Shown here one piece after another: positions 34,195 to 42,750 of a DNA stretch of 64,000 bases (positions are counted from its first letter, which is position 1; every line of letters begins with the position of its first letter). The stretch covers positions 992,001 through 1,056,000 of the forward strand of contig NZ_JAOYOD010000001.1 in the NCBI RefSeq assembly GCF_025833875.1, written 5' to 3'. Under the pieces are notes generated by a model. The model did no database searches. It was not told the DNA's origin and saw nothing but the letters and a program-made list of their open reading frames with translations. The DNA is from Reichenbachiella ulvae. GTDB taxonomy: Bacteria > Bacteroidota > Bacteroidia > Cytophagales > Cyclobacteriaceae. Position numbers and translations under genes: made by a program.

Positions 34195-35493
34195 CTATTC
34201 AATTATCTTAATTAATCCCATTTGATCTTCGCTCATTGAGATTAGGCTCCAGCCACCGTTGGATTTGTCGTCTTTACTTGCGTATACTTTCCATCTGTAG
34301 GTTCTTCCATTCAATAGTGCTGGCCCATCATAAGTGATAGATGTACTCGTAGTGGTTATTACCTTCACTGGTATGTCACCACTGTTGTCAAATCCACCCC
34401 AAATGGTATTGCCATTGATGTCAAGCAATTCTACTACATAATCAGAAGTACTAGAGTAAGGCTTCCAAGTGAAAGTCAATCCAGCTGCTGATACTTCTAC
34501 TGGAACAATTTCGGTCGCTGTATTAGATGGATTGTCCAGTAGTACAGAGTTAGTCACAGCAAAATCCAACACGCCGCTGGTAGCGTCTCCTTGAGTTACT
34601 GTAACAGCACCGCCTGATACAGTGACCACTGGGTCACCAAACTTAACAATGAAGTCTGGATCTACAACCAGCGTATCGTTGTTATAACTTGCTCTAGCTA
34701 AATACTCTCCATCAGGAATGTCGGTCATTGTAAAGGTTCCTTCTGTGGATACTGATAAGCCAGGGATTACTTGTTGTGTGCTTGGGTGAATGAGAGAGAC
34801 ATCCACAGCTTTGTTTCCAGTAGCAAGGAACTTGACAGAACCATCTAATGTAGCACTAACACCAGCTGTCATTAGGATATCAATGTCTCCGGTGATACTG
34901 TTGGCTTCAACTGTACCATCGGCACTTTGTCCATTGTAACCTGACAACCAGGCCTGCACTGTGTATGTGCCAGCTGGGACATTTAATATTGTATAGTTAC
35001 CTTCTGCATCAGAAACAGCTGAGTATGAAGAACCAGTTGCATCAGTGGCTATGATAAGCGCGCCTGATATCATTTCAGAATCAGAAGAAACTGTTCCAGA
35101 GATTGCACCTCCGTCAATTACAGCGCTGGCCACCAAATCATAATCGAGTGTAACAGTTTCTCCTTCTACGATAGTGAAAGGAATGGCGGTTACGCCTACT
35201 GGGGGCACTTCTTGAAAGCCTAATTTGGCCAATCTTAAATAGTAGGTACCTGGCATCAGGTTGATTGAATAAACACCATCGGCATTTGTTGTGGTGCTAA
35301 CTCCTGTAGGTTCATTATTGTCGGCAAAAAAGGCACTGACAGACACACCTTGAACACTACGGGCATCATCTAAGGCCAGAACGGTACCTGTTACGACTCC
35401 TTCAGTAGGGCCTTTGTCATCATCATCTTTACATGAAAAGAGAATGGTAGCTAGCCCTAGGGCTAAAATAGCTGGATAGAAAATTTTCAACAT
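34195..35493 (-). CDS. Lipoprotein with carboxypeptidase-regulatory-like domains
   Basis: This 432-residue lipoprotein (lipobox LFSC, then an Asp run: KDDDDKG) is a surface-type protein. Three carboxypeptidase-regulatory-like domains follow in order (about 33-115, 127-205 and 210-290): each has a GTV start, a DGxYxxxxxxxGTYxLxxxxxGY core and a strand (DGVYSINLMPGTYYLRLAKLG, EGNYTILNVPAGTYTVQA, GTFTMTDIPDGEYLARA). A C-terminal fibronectin-like module ends TYRWKVYASKDDKSNGGWSLIS. These domains bind carbohydrates or proteins or simply act as spacers. No neighbour shares its direction closely. Its function is unknown; location on the outer membrane is inferred. Confidence 0.85.
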   Translation of the reverse strand: MLKIFYPAILALGLATILFSCKDDDDKGPTEGVVTGTVLALDDARSVQGVSVSAFFADNNEPTGVSTTTNADGVYSINLMPGTYYLRLAKLGFQEVPPVGVTAIPFTIVEGETVTLDYDLVASAVIDGGAISGTVSSDSEMISGALIIATDATGSSYSAVSDAEGNYTILNVPAGTYTVQAWLSGYNGQSADGTVEANSITGDIDILMTAGVSATLDGSVKFLATGNKAVDVSLIHPSTQQVIPGLSVSTEGTFTMTDIPDGEYLARASYNNDTLVVDPDFIVKFGDPVVTVSGGAVTVTQGDATSGVLDFAVTNSVLLDNPSNTATEIVPVEVSAAGLTFTWKPYSSTSDYVVELLDINGNTIWGGFDNSGDIPVKVITTTSTSITYDGPALLNGRTYRWKVYASKDDKSNGGWSLISMSEDQMGLIKIIE

Positions 35494-35697
35494 GCTTCTT
35501 TAGTTTGATTAACAATTTCTTGTGTTTTGGTCTTAATAAAACACAATTATTTATATGAATTGTAATGTGAAGTTAGAGGCAATATTGTGTTGTATGAAGC
35601 TAATTCTTGATTGATTTGAAAAAATAGGTATATACCTGATAGCTGTTTAGGTGATTGTACTTAAAATCACAAAGGCAATCTTGCAATTCCCTTAAAA

Positions 35698-36048
35698 TCA
35701 TCCTTGCCACAAAATATTACGATACTGGTGAGACGGGTCTGAAACCTCAATGCGCAAAGGAGAAGGTTTGATACTCAGCAAAAGATCTTCTTGATCTAAT
35801 TCATCTCCATAGACACATACCTCCCCTGAAAGATAATTTTCGATACTTTCCATCTCGTTATCCTCAAAGTAATCCTCATAAGATTCGAATAGCTTTTCGT
35901 AGAGGAATTCACCAAAATGGATTTTGATTTCTGTCAAATAATCATTGAGGCTTTCAACAAGTAGTGGATCTTTGCCATGCTTGTTCATGTGATGCTTGAT
36001 GATCACAGTTTTTTCTATCAGTTGATTGAGTTTGTTGTAGTCCATCAT
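35698..36048 (-). CDS. Small acidic hypothetical protein
   Basis: This 116-residue soluble protein was not recognised. The composition is acidic and mostly helical (ESYEDYFEDNEMESIENYL) with a short beta end (LSIKPSPLRIEV). There is no signal peptide or motif. Two adjacent ATG codons mark the start. It is a single gene, 117 bp downstream of the glycosyltransferase gene, so it may be a late member of that operon. About 200 bases without features separate it from the preceding lipoprotein gene. Confidence 0.6.
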   Translation of the reverse strand: MMDYNKLNQLIEKTVIIKHHMNKHGKDPLLVESLNDYLTEIKIHFGEFLYEKLFESYEDYFEDNEMESIENYLSGEVCVYGDELDQEDLLLSIKPSPLRIEVSDPSHQYRNILWQG

Positions 36049-36164
36049 TCATGCAGTTTAATGAAACTAATTTAGGCATTTCAAACTGAGTAATTTCAGG
36101 AATTAGATAGACGGTTGAATTGTGTGGATTACTTGATAAGAATATTCGTTGAATTGTGATTCAA

Positions 36165-37175
36165 TCAGTTGAAGTTACTGAAATGTTTCTTTCCTCGAAT
36201 GAAATATTGCAGAACAACTGAAGTGCTGTTTCTAGAGACTGAAGTTTGTTTGATTTGTTTTTTGAACTGCTTTCGCTTTTGGTTCAAATGCGGAATACTC
36301 ATAACAAAATCAATTTGCGCTTTAAGTACAGCTTGAAAATGAGCAAAAGAATCTTCCACCCAAAACTGAATGCCGGATATAAAATCCAAAGTAAATCGAA
36401 GGGGGAGGAGCCATGCCAACTTCATTGCCCTTTCATTTTTATAGACCATAGCCAGATTGTTTCGGAAGTTGAGATAAGTCTTTCTGGGATTACTCTTATT
36501 CAAAGTGCCGCCTCCGACATGGTATACCTCACTTTGTGGGATACACCAAACTTCCAATCCATGCTTTTGAATGCGCCAACAGAGGTCAATTTCTTCCATA
36601 TGCGCAAAAAATTCTTCATCCAGACCTCCTAGTTTTTTGTAGATGTCTGTTCTGATAAACATGGAAGCTCCGGTGGCCCAAAAGCATTGCACGGGATTGT
36701 CATACTGCTGATTGTCAACTTCTAGTGTGTCGAACATTCTTCCTCGACAATAAGGGTAGCCCAATGCATCGAGAAAGCCACCAGCAGCTCCTGCGTATTC
36801 AAAATGATCTTTCTGATCGTAAGATTTAATTTTGGGTTGACAAGCAGCAACATGGGGATTCTGATCCAGAAATTCCGTAATGGGATTGAGCCATCCGGGA
36901 GTAACCTCTATATCAGAATTGAGCAATACACAGTATTCGTGATCGATCTCGGCAATGGCCCGATTGTATCCACCAGTAAATCCGTGGTTCGATTCGAATA
37001 AAATGAGACGCAGATGAGGGAAGTGTTGCTTTAAATAGCTCACAGAGTCATCTGTAGAGCCATTATCAGCTACTATCACTTCTCCTTCCGGACTATTGGC
37101 TACAACTCCAGCTAGAAACTTTTTGAGAAAGTCTACCCCGTTAAAATTTAATATGACAATGGCGGTTTTAGCCAT
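36165..37175 (-). CDS. Family 2 glycosyltransferase
   Basis: This 336-residue protein is a GT-A fold family 2 enzyme: AIVILNFNGVDFLKKFL at the start, VIVADNGSTDDSV (nucleotide-sugar site), LLNSDIEVTPGWL (DxD-like metal site), then WATGASMFIRTDIYKKLGGLDEEFFAHMEEIDLCWR, typical of rhamnosyl- and similar transferases that act on cell-surface polymers. The C-terminus has a hydrophobic stretch (KLAWLLPLRFTLDFISG) that may touch the membrane. Its start overlaps the ybaB end by 8 bp on the minus strand. Donor and acceptor are unknown. Confidence 0.93.
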   Translation of the reverse strand: MAKTAIVILNFNGVDFLKKFLAGVVANSPEGEVIVADNGSTDDSVSYLKQHFPHLRLILFESNHGFTGGYNRAIAEIDHEYCVLLNSDIEVTPGWLNPITEFLDQNPHVAACQPKIKSYDQKDHFEYAGAAGGFLDALGYPYCRGRMFDTLEVDNQQYDNPVQCFWATGASMFIRTDIYKKLGGLDEEFFAHMEEIDLCWRIQKHGLEVWCIPQSEVYHVGGGTLNKSNPRKTYLNFRNNLAMVYKNERAMKLAWLLPLRFTLDFISGIQFWVEDSFAHFQAVLKAQIDFVMSIPHLNQKRKQFKKQIKQTSVSRNSTSVVLQYFIRGKKHFSNFN

Positions 37176-37506
37176 TGAACATGCTACCCAGATCCATGCC
37201 TGGGATATTTGGCAACATACCTTCGGTATATTGCTTCATGTGTTCTTTGGCTTTCTCGTCAGCTGCCTCTGTGGCTTTGTTTACAGCAGCTACGATTAGG
37301 TCTTGCAGTACGTCTTTGTCTGCAGTATTGACCAATGAATCATCCACGTCAATTTTCAGAAGTTGCTTTTGACCATTTACCACAGCCTTGACCAGACCAG
37401 CACCTGATTCGCCTTCCACTTCTATTTGGGCCAATTCTGCCTGTGCTTCCTTCATTTTGGCTTGCACTTCTTTGACTTTGCCCATCATTTTCATCATATC
37501 AAACAT
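37168..37506 (-). CDS. YbaB/EbfC family nucleoid-associated protein
   Basis: This 112-residue protein matches the YbaB/EbfC family in length and pattern: FDMMKMMGKVKEVQAKMKEAQAELAQIEVEGESGAGLVKAVVNG and DKDVLQDLIVAAVNKA, ending in a Met/Pro-rich tail. Members form dimers and bind DNA without strong sequence preference. In many bacteria the gene sits with dnaX and recR; here it lies between a type IX-secreted protein and a glycosyltransferase, 14 bp from the former and overlapping the latter. Confidence 0.94.
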   Translation of the reverse strand: MFDMMKMMGKVKEVQAKMKEAQAELAQIEVEGESGAGLVKAVVNGQKQLLKIDVDDSLVNTADKDVLQDLIVAAVNKATEAADEKAKEHMKQYTEGMLPNIPGMDLGSMFNG

Positions 37507-37520
37507 GGCGTGTGATTTTG

Positions 37521-39470
37521 TTATTGACGTAAAAGGATGAATGAGCCCATTTGCTCGTAATCTTTACCGATTCCATCCTCAAAAAATATTTTGTAAATAT
37601 AAGTACCTTCGGGGGCTTCTTCACCATTGAGTTTGCCATCCCAACCATTTACCAGATCGCTGGTTTCGAATATTCTAATGCCCCACCTGTTATAAATTTC
37701 CATTCTGAAATTGAATACGGATGGCCCCTCTGCGATGAAATAATCATTGAGTCCATCATCGTCAGGAGTAAACGCATTGGGCAAAAACATAGTTGTTTTT
37801 AATCGTGATTCAATCACATTGGAATAGGTGAATAAGGGTGTTTCGTCCAATGATTCAGCTCGTACTCGAATGTATTTTGCGTCCAGATCATTCGCTCCAA
37901 ACTCAACATCTTTGTTCCTTCCGCTAAGTACAGGGAACTCTTCTATGATATTACCAGCTGAGTCCAGTCGTTCTATGGTGTAGTTCCTGATTCCGTTGAT
38001 CCAGGTTTCGTACTTGTTCCAGCTATAGGTTACAATTTTTCCTCTTGAGCCAACTTGAGAAGCTAAGATGGGTTGAGTAATAGGAGAGGGAGTCGCCTCA
38101 TTACCACATTGATCGTCGTAGGTGATTCGATAGGATTGCAATCCGAAAAAATCCGGATCAGTATCTATATACGTGGTGTCATCAGCAATGGCTACAAAAC
38201 GCCAACTTCGATTGTTGGTCCTTTTTTGAACGATATATCTACGAAATGGAATCTGTTCTGCGTCAGGTGTGTTCCAGTTGAGTACGACTTCATTGTCCAG
38301 GTTGAAAGTAGAACTCGGATATTCCGTAATAGGTGGAAGCTCTCCTGACCTGGAGGCAATGATCGCCGTGTCCTTTGCTAGTGATGATCCCGAAGAAAAA
38401 AGCGCCTGTACATTATAAACATACTCTTCCTGACAGATGACGGAGGTGTCGTTGAATTGTTTGATCGTTGGGTCTGTGATTTCAGTCAATAATCCATCGT
38501 TTCGTATCAAATTGTACGAAGTGGCTTGAGTCTCATCGGTATCCCAAACCATGAGGTTACCGTCTTCGCTGGTCTCCAAATGGAAATTAACTGAGCATAA
38601 AATATTGGAGGGGATAATTACTTCATTGCATGCGTCATAGGTTTCTATTTGATAGCAATTAAAGCTTCTCACCGTGTTTTGATTGTTGATGAGAGTTTCT
38701 GCTCCGGATACTTCCTGAAGCGAATCAAAATTCTCACTTCCTTCTATAGATTCCATCAGCTGGTAGATGGTGTGTTCACCAAGTGTATGGGCCATTTGCA
38801 ATTGACCTGTGGCTGGATCATTGCTGATTGTTTCAATGGAAGTAAGAGTTGGATCTATTATTTCTTCAATACTAGTAAAGCCTTCATTGATGACTGTGCA
38901 GTTGGGGGCAGCATTGTCGAATAGGCCCTGAACTTCTATCCGATAGTCTCCCTGTATGCCATAGTTATAGGCTGAGGTTGTGTCTAAGGGATCAACGATT
39001 TCAAAGTCAGTAGTAGTGAAATTAACTTGATAACGATCATAGAAATCGTCAGTGATTTGCACTTTGACTTGATGAGCATCACAATTTCTGATGATGAATT
39101 GTGGATCGGCAGGTTCAATCACTTCTACGAGGATAGAATCCAATTGATTGTTTTCAAATTCCCCATCTGTGTTATTCACGAGCATTGCGATATAGAACTC
39201 GCCCGCATCCGGGAAAATGTGATTCAGATTGGTAGTAGGGGTTTGATTAGAGTCAAATCCTGTGTACCAAAATCTAGGGTTGTCAAAAACTCCCCCCGGA
39301 TCATTGATAGTTACATTGACTTGCCAACCGGCACAGCCCTTGATATAATCCACCTCAAAGCGATTCTGAATACTGGCATATTGTCCCATTACTTGTCCTG
39401 AAAAGAGGAAAAGAACGAATGCAAATGTAAGCTGGATGTAAATGTTTGATTTCAAGTGCTGTGTCTCCAA
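37521..39470 (-). CDS. Secreted protein with type IX C-terminal (gliding-type) sorting domain
   Basis: This 649-residue protein has a signal peptide (cut near VMGQ), PKD-like beta domains in the first 140 residues (PDAGEFYIAMLV), fibronectin-like modules in the middle (VVLNWNTPDAEQ) and, from about residue 565, the gliding-motility-associated C-terminal domain: FLPNAFTPDDDGLNDYF, then FRMEIYNRWGIRIFET, GWDGKLNGEEAPEGTYIYKI. This tail (CHU_C, T9SS type B) directs export through the type IX secretion system and surface attachment. The gene is 15 bp after hisS and 14 bp before ybaB in one operon. Its ligand is unknown. Confidence 0.92.
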   Translation of the reverse strand: METQHLKSNIYIQLTFAFVLFLFSGQVMGQYASIQNRFEVDYIKGCAGWQVNVTINDPGGVFDNPRFWYTGFDSNQTPTTNLNHIFPDAGEFYIAMLVNNTDGEFENNQLDSILVEVIEPADPQFIIRNCDAHQVKVQITDDFYDRYQVNFTTTDFEIVDPLDTTSAYNYGIQGDYRIEVQGLFDNAAPNCTVINEGFTSIEEIIDPTLTSIETISNDPATGQLQMAHTLGEHTIYQLMESIEGSENFDSLQEVSGAETLINNQNTVRSFNCYQIETYDACNEVIIPSNILCSVNFHLETSEDGNLMVWDTDETQATSYNLIRNDGLLTEITDPTIKQFNDTSVICQEEYVYNVQALFSSGSSLAKDTAIIASRSGELPPITEYPSSTFNLDNEVVLNWNTPDAEQIPFRRYIVQKRTNNRSWRFVAIADDTTYIDTDPDFFGLQSYRITYDDQCGNEATPSPITQPILASQVGSRGKIVTYSWNKYETWINGIRNYTIERLDSAGNIIEEFPVLSGRNKDVEFGANDLDAKYIRVRAESLDETPLFTYSNVIESRLKTTMFLPNAFTPDDDGLNDYFIAEGPSVFNFRMEIYNRWGIRIFETSDLVNGWDGKLNGEEAPEGTYIYKIFFEDGIGKDYEQMGSFILLRQ

Positions 39471-39485
39471 CGATCGATTCTCAAT

Positions 39486-40856
39486 CTAGTGACTATTCTT
39501 GATTTTCGAAATAACTTCCTCCAATTTGAGTGACTCTTGTTCTCCGCTGGCCATGTTTTTCAGAGAATAGGTTTCAGTTTTGATTTCATCCTCCCCAATT
39601 ACGATCACAAATGGTACCGCCTTGTTGTTGGCATAGCTCATTTGTTTCTTCATTTTGGCATTGTCTGGATATAGCTCAGCGTTGATCCCTTCTAGTCTCA
39701 AGGCCTGCATGACCTTAATGCCAGCCATCATGCTTTCGTTTCCGAAATTGACGATCATTGCTTGAAGTGAAGAAGCATGTGACTCTGGATATAGATTCAA
39801 TTCTTCTAATACGTCGTAGATTCTGTCTACACCAAAGGAGATACCTACGCCAGATACATCCTTCAATCCAAAAACACCCGTAAGGTTATCGTATCGGCCA
39901 CCTCCACAGATACTGCCAATTTTCACGTCATTGGCTTTTACCTCGAATATGCTACCAGTGTAGTAGGAGAGGCCTCTTGCTAGTGTCAAATCAAGCTCCA
40001 AATGTGGATTGTCAATGCTGTAGCCTTTTAGATAAGTAAGAATTTCCTCAATTTCCTGAATTCCTTTTTGTCCAGTTTCGTTTGCTGCAAAGAAGCCTTT
40101 GAGAAAATTCAGGTTGTCATCTATCGATTGATTGGTAGCAAAGATTGGATCGAGTTGACTCAAGTTTTCAGAAGAAAAACCTCTTTCTACCAACTCTTCT
40201 ATCACTTTGTCCTTTCCGATTTTATCCAACTTATCAATAGCTACACAAAATTCTGTTTCTTTTCCTGGCGCACCTATTACTTCAGTAATGGCACTGAGGA
40301 CCTTTCTATTGTTGAATTTGATGGTGAAGTTTTTCAATCCTAGTTTGTCAAAAACTTCATTGATCATCATGATGATCTCAGCTTCGCAAAGCAAAGAATC
40401 TGTTCCGACTACATCCGCATCGCACTGATAAAATTCTCTGTATCGTCCCTTCTGAGGTCTGTCAGCTCTCCAAACAGGTTGGATCTGAAAACGCTTAAAG
40501 GGAAAAGAGATGTCATTTCTATGCATAACGACATAGCGTGCAAAAGGAACAGTCAAATCGTATCGAAGACCTTTTTCAGAGATTTTGGGTAGTAGGTTTT
40601 TGCTTCCAGACTCATAGTCAGTTGCTTCTGTTTTGGATAAGAAATCGCCCGAGTTCAATACCTTGAAAAGCAATTGATCCCCTTCGTCTCCATACTTACC
40701 AGTGAGTACCGATAGGTTTTCCATGGTAGGAGTTTCGAGTTGCGAAAAACCATACTTTTGGTAAACCGCCTTGATAGTATCAAAAATGTAGTTTCTTCTG
40801 ACCATCTGTTCTGGTCCGAAATCTCTGGTTCCTCTTGGGATCGAAGGTTTTTGCAC
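39486..40856 (-). CDS. hisS: Histidyl-tRNA synthetase
   Basis: This 456-residue class II synthetase charges tRNA-His with histidine. It starts MQKPSIPRGTRDFGPEQ, has motif 1 near the start, motif 2 in FKRFQIQPVWRADRPQKGRYREFYQCDAD, the histidine A-loop LARGLSYYTGSIFEV, and GGGRYDNL with motif 3 (VGISFGVDRI). The C-terminal anticodon-binding domain (about 360-456) ends in SLKLEEVISKIKN. It is essential and the first gene of a four-gene operon; a good candidate promoter lies 49 bp upstream. Confidence 0.97.
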   Translation of the reverse strand: MQKPSIPRGTRDFGPEQMVRRNYIFDTIKAVYQKYGFSQLETPTMENLSVLTGKYGDEGDQLLFKVLNSGDFLSKTEATDYESGSKNLLPKISEKGLRYDLTVPFARYVVMHRNDISFPFKRFQIQPVWRADRPQKGRYREFYQCDADVVGTDSLLCEAEIIMMINEVFDKLGLKNFTIKFNNRKVLSAITEVIGAPGKETEFCVAIDKLDKIGKDKVIEELVERGFSSENLSQLDPIFATNQSIDDNLNFLKGFFAANETGQKGIQEIEEILTYLKGYSIDNPHLELDLTLARGLSYYTGSIFEVKANDVKIGSICGGGRYDNLTGVFGLKDVSGVGISFGVDRIYDVLEELNLYPESHASSLQAMIVNFGNESMMAGIKVMQALRLEGINAELYPDNAKMKKQMSYANNKAVPFVIVIGEDEIKTETYSLKNMASGEQESLKLEEVISKIKNSH

Positions 40857-40905
40857 GTCTACTATGAGTAATTAAAGTTGAATCTTTTCTTTTTCAATCG
40901 GATGG

Positions 40906-40937
40906 CAAAGCTAAGAACCCAAACCTAGGTAAGCAAT
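40906..40937 (-). promoter_or_regulatory. Candidate promoter of the hisS operon
   Basis: On the minus strand TTG (about 40936) is followed after 20 bases by TAGCTTTG (40913-40906), matching the Bacteroidota -33 TTTG and -7 TAnnTTTG pair. The -7 end is 49 bases from the hisS ATG. Confidence 0.6.
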
Positions 40938-40990
40938 GTTTTAATGAGTCAAAATTGAAGATTGAATTTTCAGCTATTAGATTAGCACCT

Positions 40991-42166
40991 ATGTTTAAAA
41001 ATTTCGTCTTGACTTTCGGTATGCTCATTTTTGGGCTGTTCATTTTTACTCGCTGCGCTAATGATGACGCTGCTAAACAACAAAGCTTTTCGCTCCTAAG
41101 GGATAGTGTCAAGAATGTGTATGCGCCTGATAAGCGCGTTGCTCTTTTTACTATTGAATTGGATAGGGAAGAGGATAGTTGGGTGCTGACGGGAGATAGT
41201 GATCAGCCAGAAGCTGTTGCAGTTTTAAGAGCATCTTTGATCAAGCAAGGGATAGAGGTCGAAGATAAAGTCCATATGCTTCCAGATTCAACTGTAGGGG
41301 ACTCTTCCTATGCTATTGTTAACAATTCGGTAGCTAATATCCGTTCTGACTCCAGGCATTCTTCCGAATTGGCTACTCAGGCACTTTTGGGTATGAAGTT
41401 GAAGGTGCTCAAGAGATTGGAAGAATGGTACCTGATACAAACACCAGATGACTACATTTCGTGGGTCGATCATGGTGGAGTACAATTAATGACCAGTTCT
41501 GAACAACTGCGATGGAGCAAAATGCCTCAAATCATCTACATGAATAATTATGGTAATGTGTATCAGGACGAAGAGGAAACAGCCATCGTATCTGATATTG
41601 TATTGGGCGGGCGACTGGTTAAACTAGGAGAATCAAGCCAATATTATAAGGTTTCTTACCCAGACCTAAGAGTGGGTTTTGTGAGAAAATCGGAGGCTAG
41701 TGATTTTCAAGATTGGAGGGAAGGGGTAGAGCCCTCTGGTGAGCAGGTGATTAGCTATGCGCAGAGTCTGTTAGGCTCACCGTATTTGTGGGGCGGAACC
41801 TCTACAAAAGGCATGGATTGCTCTGGTTTTACCAAAACGGCTTATTTGATGAATGGATATATAATCCCGAGAGATGCTTCGCAGCAGGTGAATGCTGGAG
41901 AGGTAGTTGATCCGGATTTGAACTTTGAGGGACTGGAAAAGGGTGATCTGCTTTTCTTTGGTCGTTTTGCGACTGATTCGACCAGCCAGCGTGTGACGCA
42001 TGTAGGGCTATGGATGGGAGATAGCAGTTTCATCCACGCTTCGAAACAAGTGAGAATTAGTTCTGTAGATCCTGAATCTCCTAACTATGATGAGTTCAAC
42101 AAAAGTCGTTATTTGGGTAGCAGAAGATATTTAGGGAACGAAAAAGGAATTACTAAATGGTATTAG
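40991..42166 (+). CDS. NlpC/P60 (C40) family peptidase with SH3 domains
   Basis: This 391-residue lipoprotein-like protein (FTRC in the leader) contains bacterial SH3-like parts (about 105-250, with IVNNSVANIRSDSRHSSEL and EWYLIQTPDDYISWVDHGG) and a C-terminal NlpC/P60 domain. The catalytic residues can be placed: Cys in KGMDCSGFT (about 277), His in VTHVGLWMGD and His in SFIHAS. Such enzymes cut gamma-D-Glu-diaminopimelate bonds in peptidoglycan peptides. The ATG at 40991 gives the leader; an in-frame TTG upstream is less likely. It ends 4 bp into the convergent FISUMP gene. Confidence 0.92.
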   Translation: MFKNFVLTFGMLIFGLFIFTRCANDDAAKQQSFSLLRDSVKNVYAPDKRVALFTIELDREEDSWVLTGDSDQPEAVAVLRASLIKQGIEVEDKVHMLPDSTVGDSSYAIVNNSVANIRSDSRHSSELATQALLGMKLKVLKRLEEWYLIQTPDDYISWVDHGGVQLMTSSEQLRWSKMPQIIYMNNYGNVYQDEEETAIVSDIVLGGRLVKLGESSQYYKVSYPDLRVGFVRKSEASDFQDWREGVEPSGEQVISYAQSLLGSPYLWGGTSTKGMDCSGFTKTAYLMNGYIIPRDASQQVNAGEVVDPDLNFEGLEKGDLLFFGRFATDSTSQRVTHVGLWMGDSSFIHASKQVRISSVDPESPNYDEFNKSRYLGSRRYLGNEKGITKWY

Positions 42167-42747
42167 TCACGGACACATCTCACGCTGTTTCTATGTGATG
42201 CGTCGATGCTTTCGTCTGTGAAGTAATCTACACCATTGTGAATGGTGAGTAGACCTGGTGAATCGCTACCTTCTGATTTTTTCCAGTAGTAACCATTGAC
42301 ACCTACATCGATAAAAGTGCCGTCTGCCTCCCCAAATCCAGCCATGATCAGGTTGAGGCCACTTTCTCCTCCTTCTTTAAAGGAAGCGCCTGCAGATTTG
42401 GTGCCTCCGTGCTTTTTAGTGAGGACACTAATTTCCAAATCGTTGGGTAAATGCCACCCTGCTGGGCAAGCTTTTAAGGCAGCCTTCCAATGATATAGCC
42501 GCCCAAATGTGTCGCAATACTCTTCGTAATTGTTGTAGCAATAGGACCCATCTTCCATCGCATAGTTCAGGTTTTGCCCTAACCATTCTTTCATTACAGT
42601 AGCACCGCCTTCTAGTTCCACTTCTATGAAAATAGTCTCATACTCCTTGCCATCTCTTGGATCAAAAAATACACCAGTCATTTCTTGAGCAGATAATTGA
42701 GCAAGGCTTGAAAGTAGGATTGATAGGGTAAGTAGTGTCGTTTTCAT
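42163..42747 (-). CDS. FISUMP-domain secreted protein
   Basis: This 194-residue protein has a signal peptide (ending LSAQ) and a single FISUMP domain (fibrobacter-type paralogous domain): FFDPRDGKEYETI, WLGQNLNYAMEDGSYCYNN, YCDTFGRLYHWKAAL, CPAGWHLPND, then a glycine-rich part and a final HRNSVRCVRD. FISUMP proteins are secreted, and Cys pairs probably form disulphides. They are often strung on surface proteins; here the domain stands alone. The function is unknown. It is 3 bp downstream of the RHS-type gene and may be co-transcribed. Confidence 0.88.
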   Translation of the reverse strand: MKTTLLTLSILLSSLAQLSAQEMTGVFFDPRDGKEYETIFIEVELEGGATVMKEWLGQNLNYAMEDGSYCYNNYEEYCDTFGRLYHWKAALKACPAGWHLPNDLEISVLTKKHGGTKSAGASFKEGGESGLNLIMAGFGEADGTFIDVGVNGYYWKKSEGSDSPGLLTIHNGVDYFTDESIDASHRNSVRCVRD

Positions 42748-42750
42748 GGC

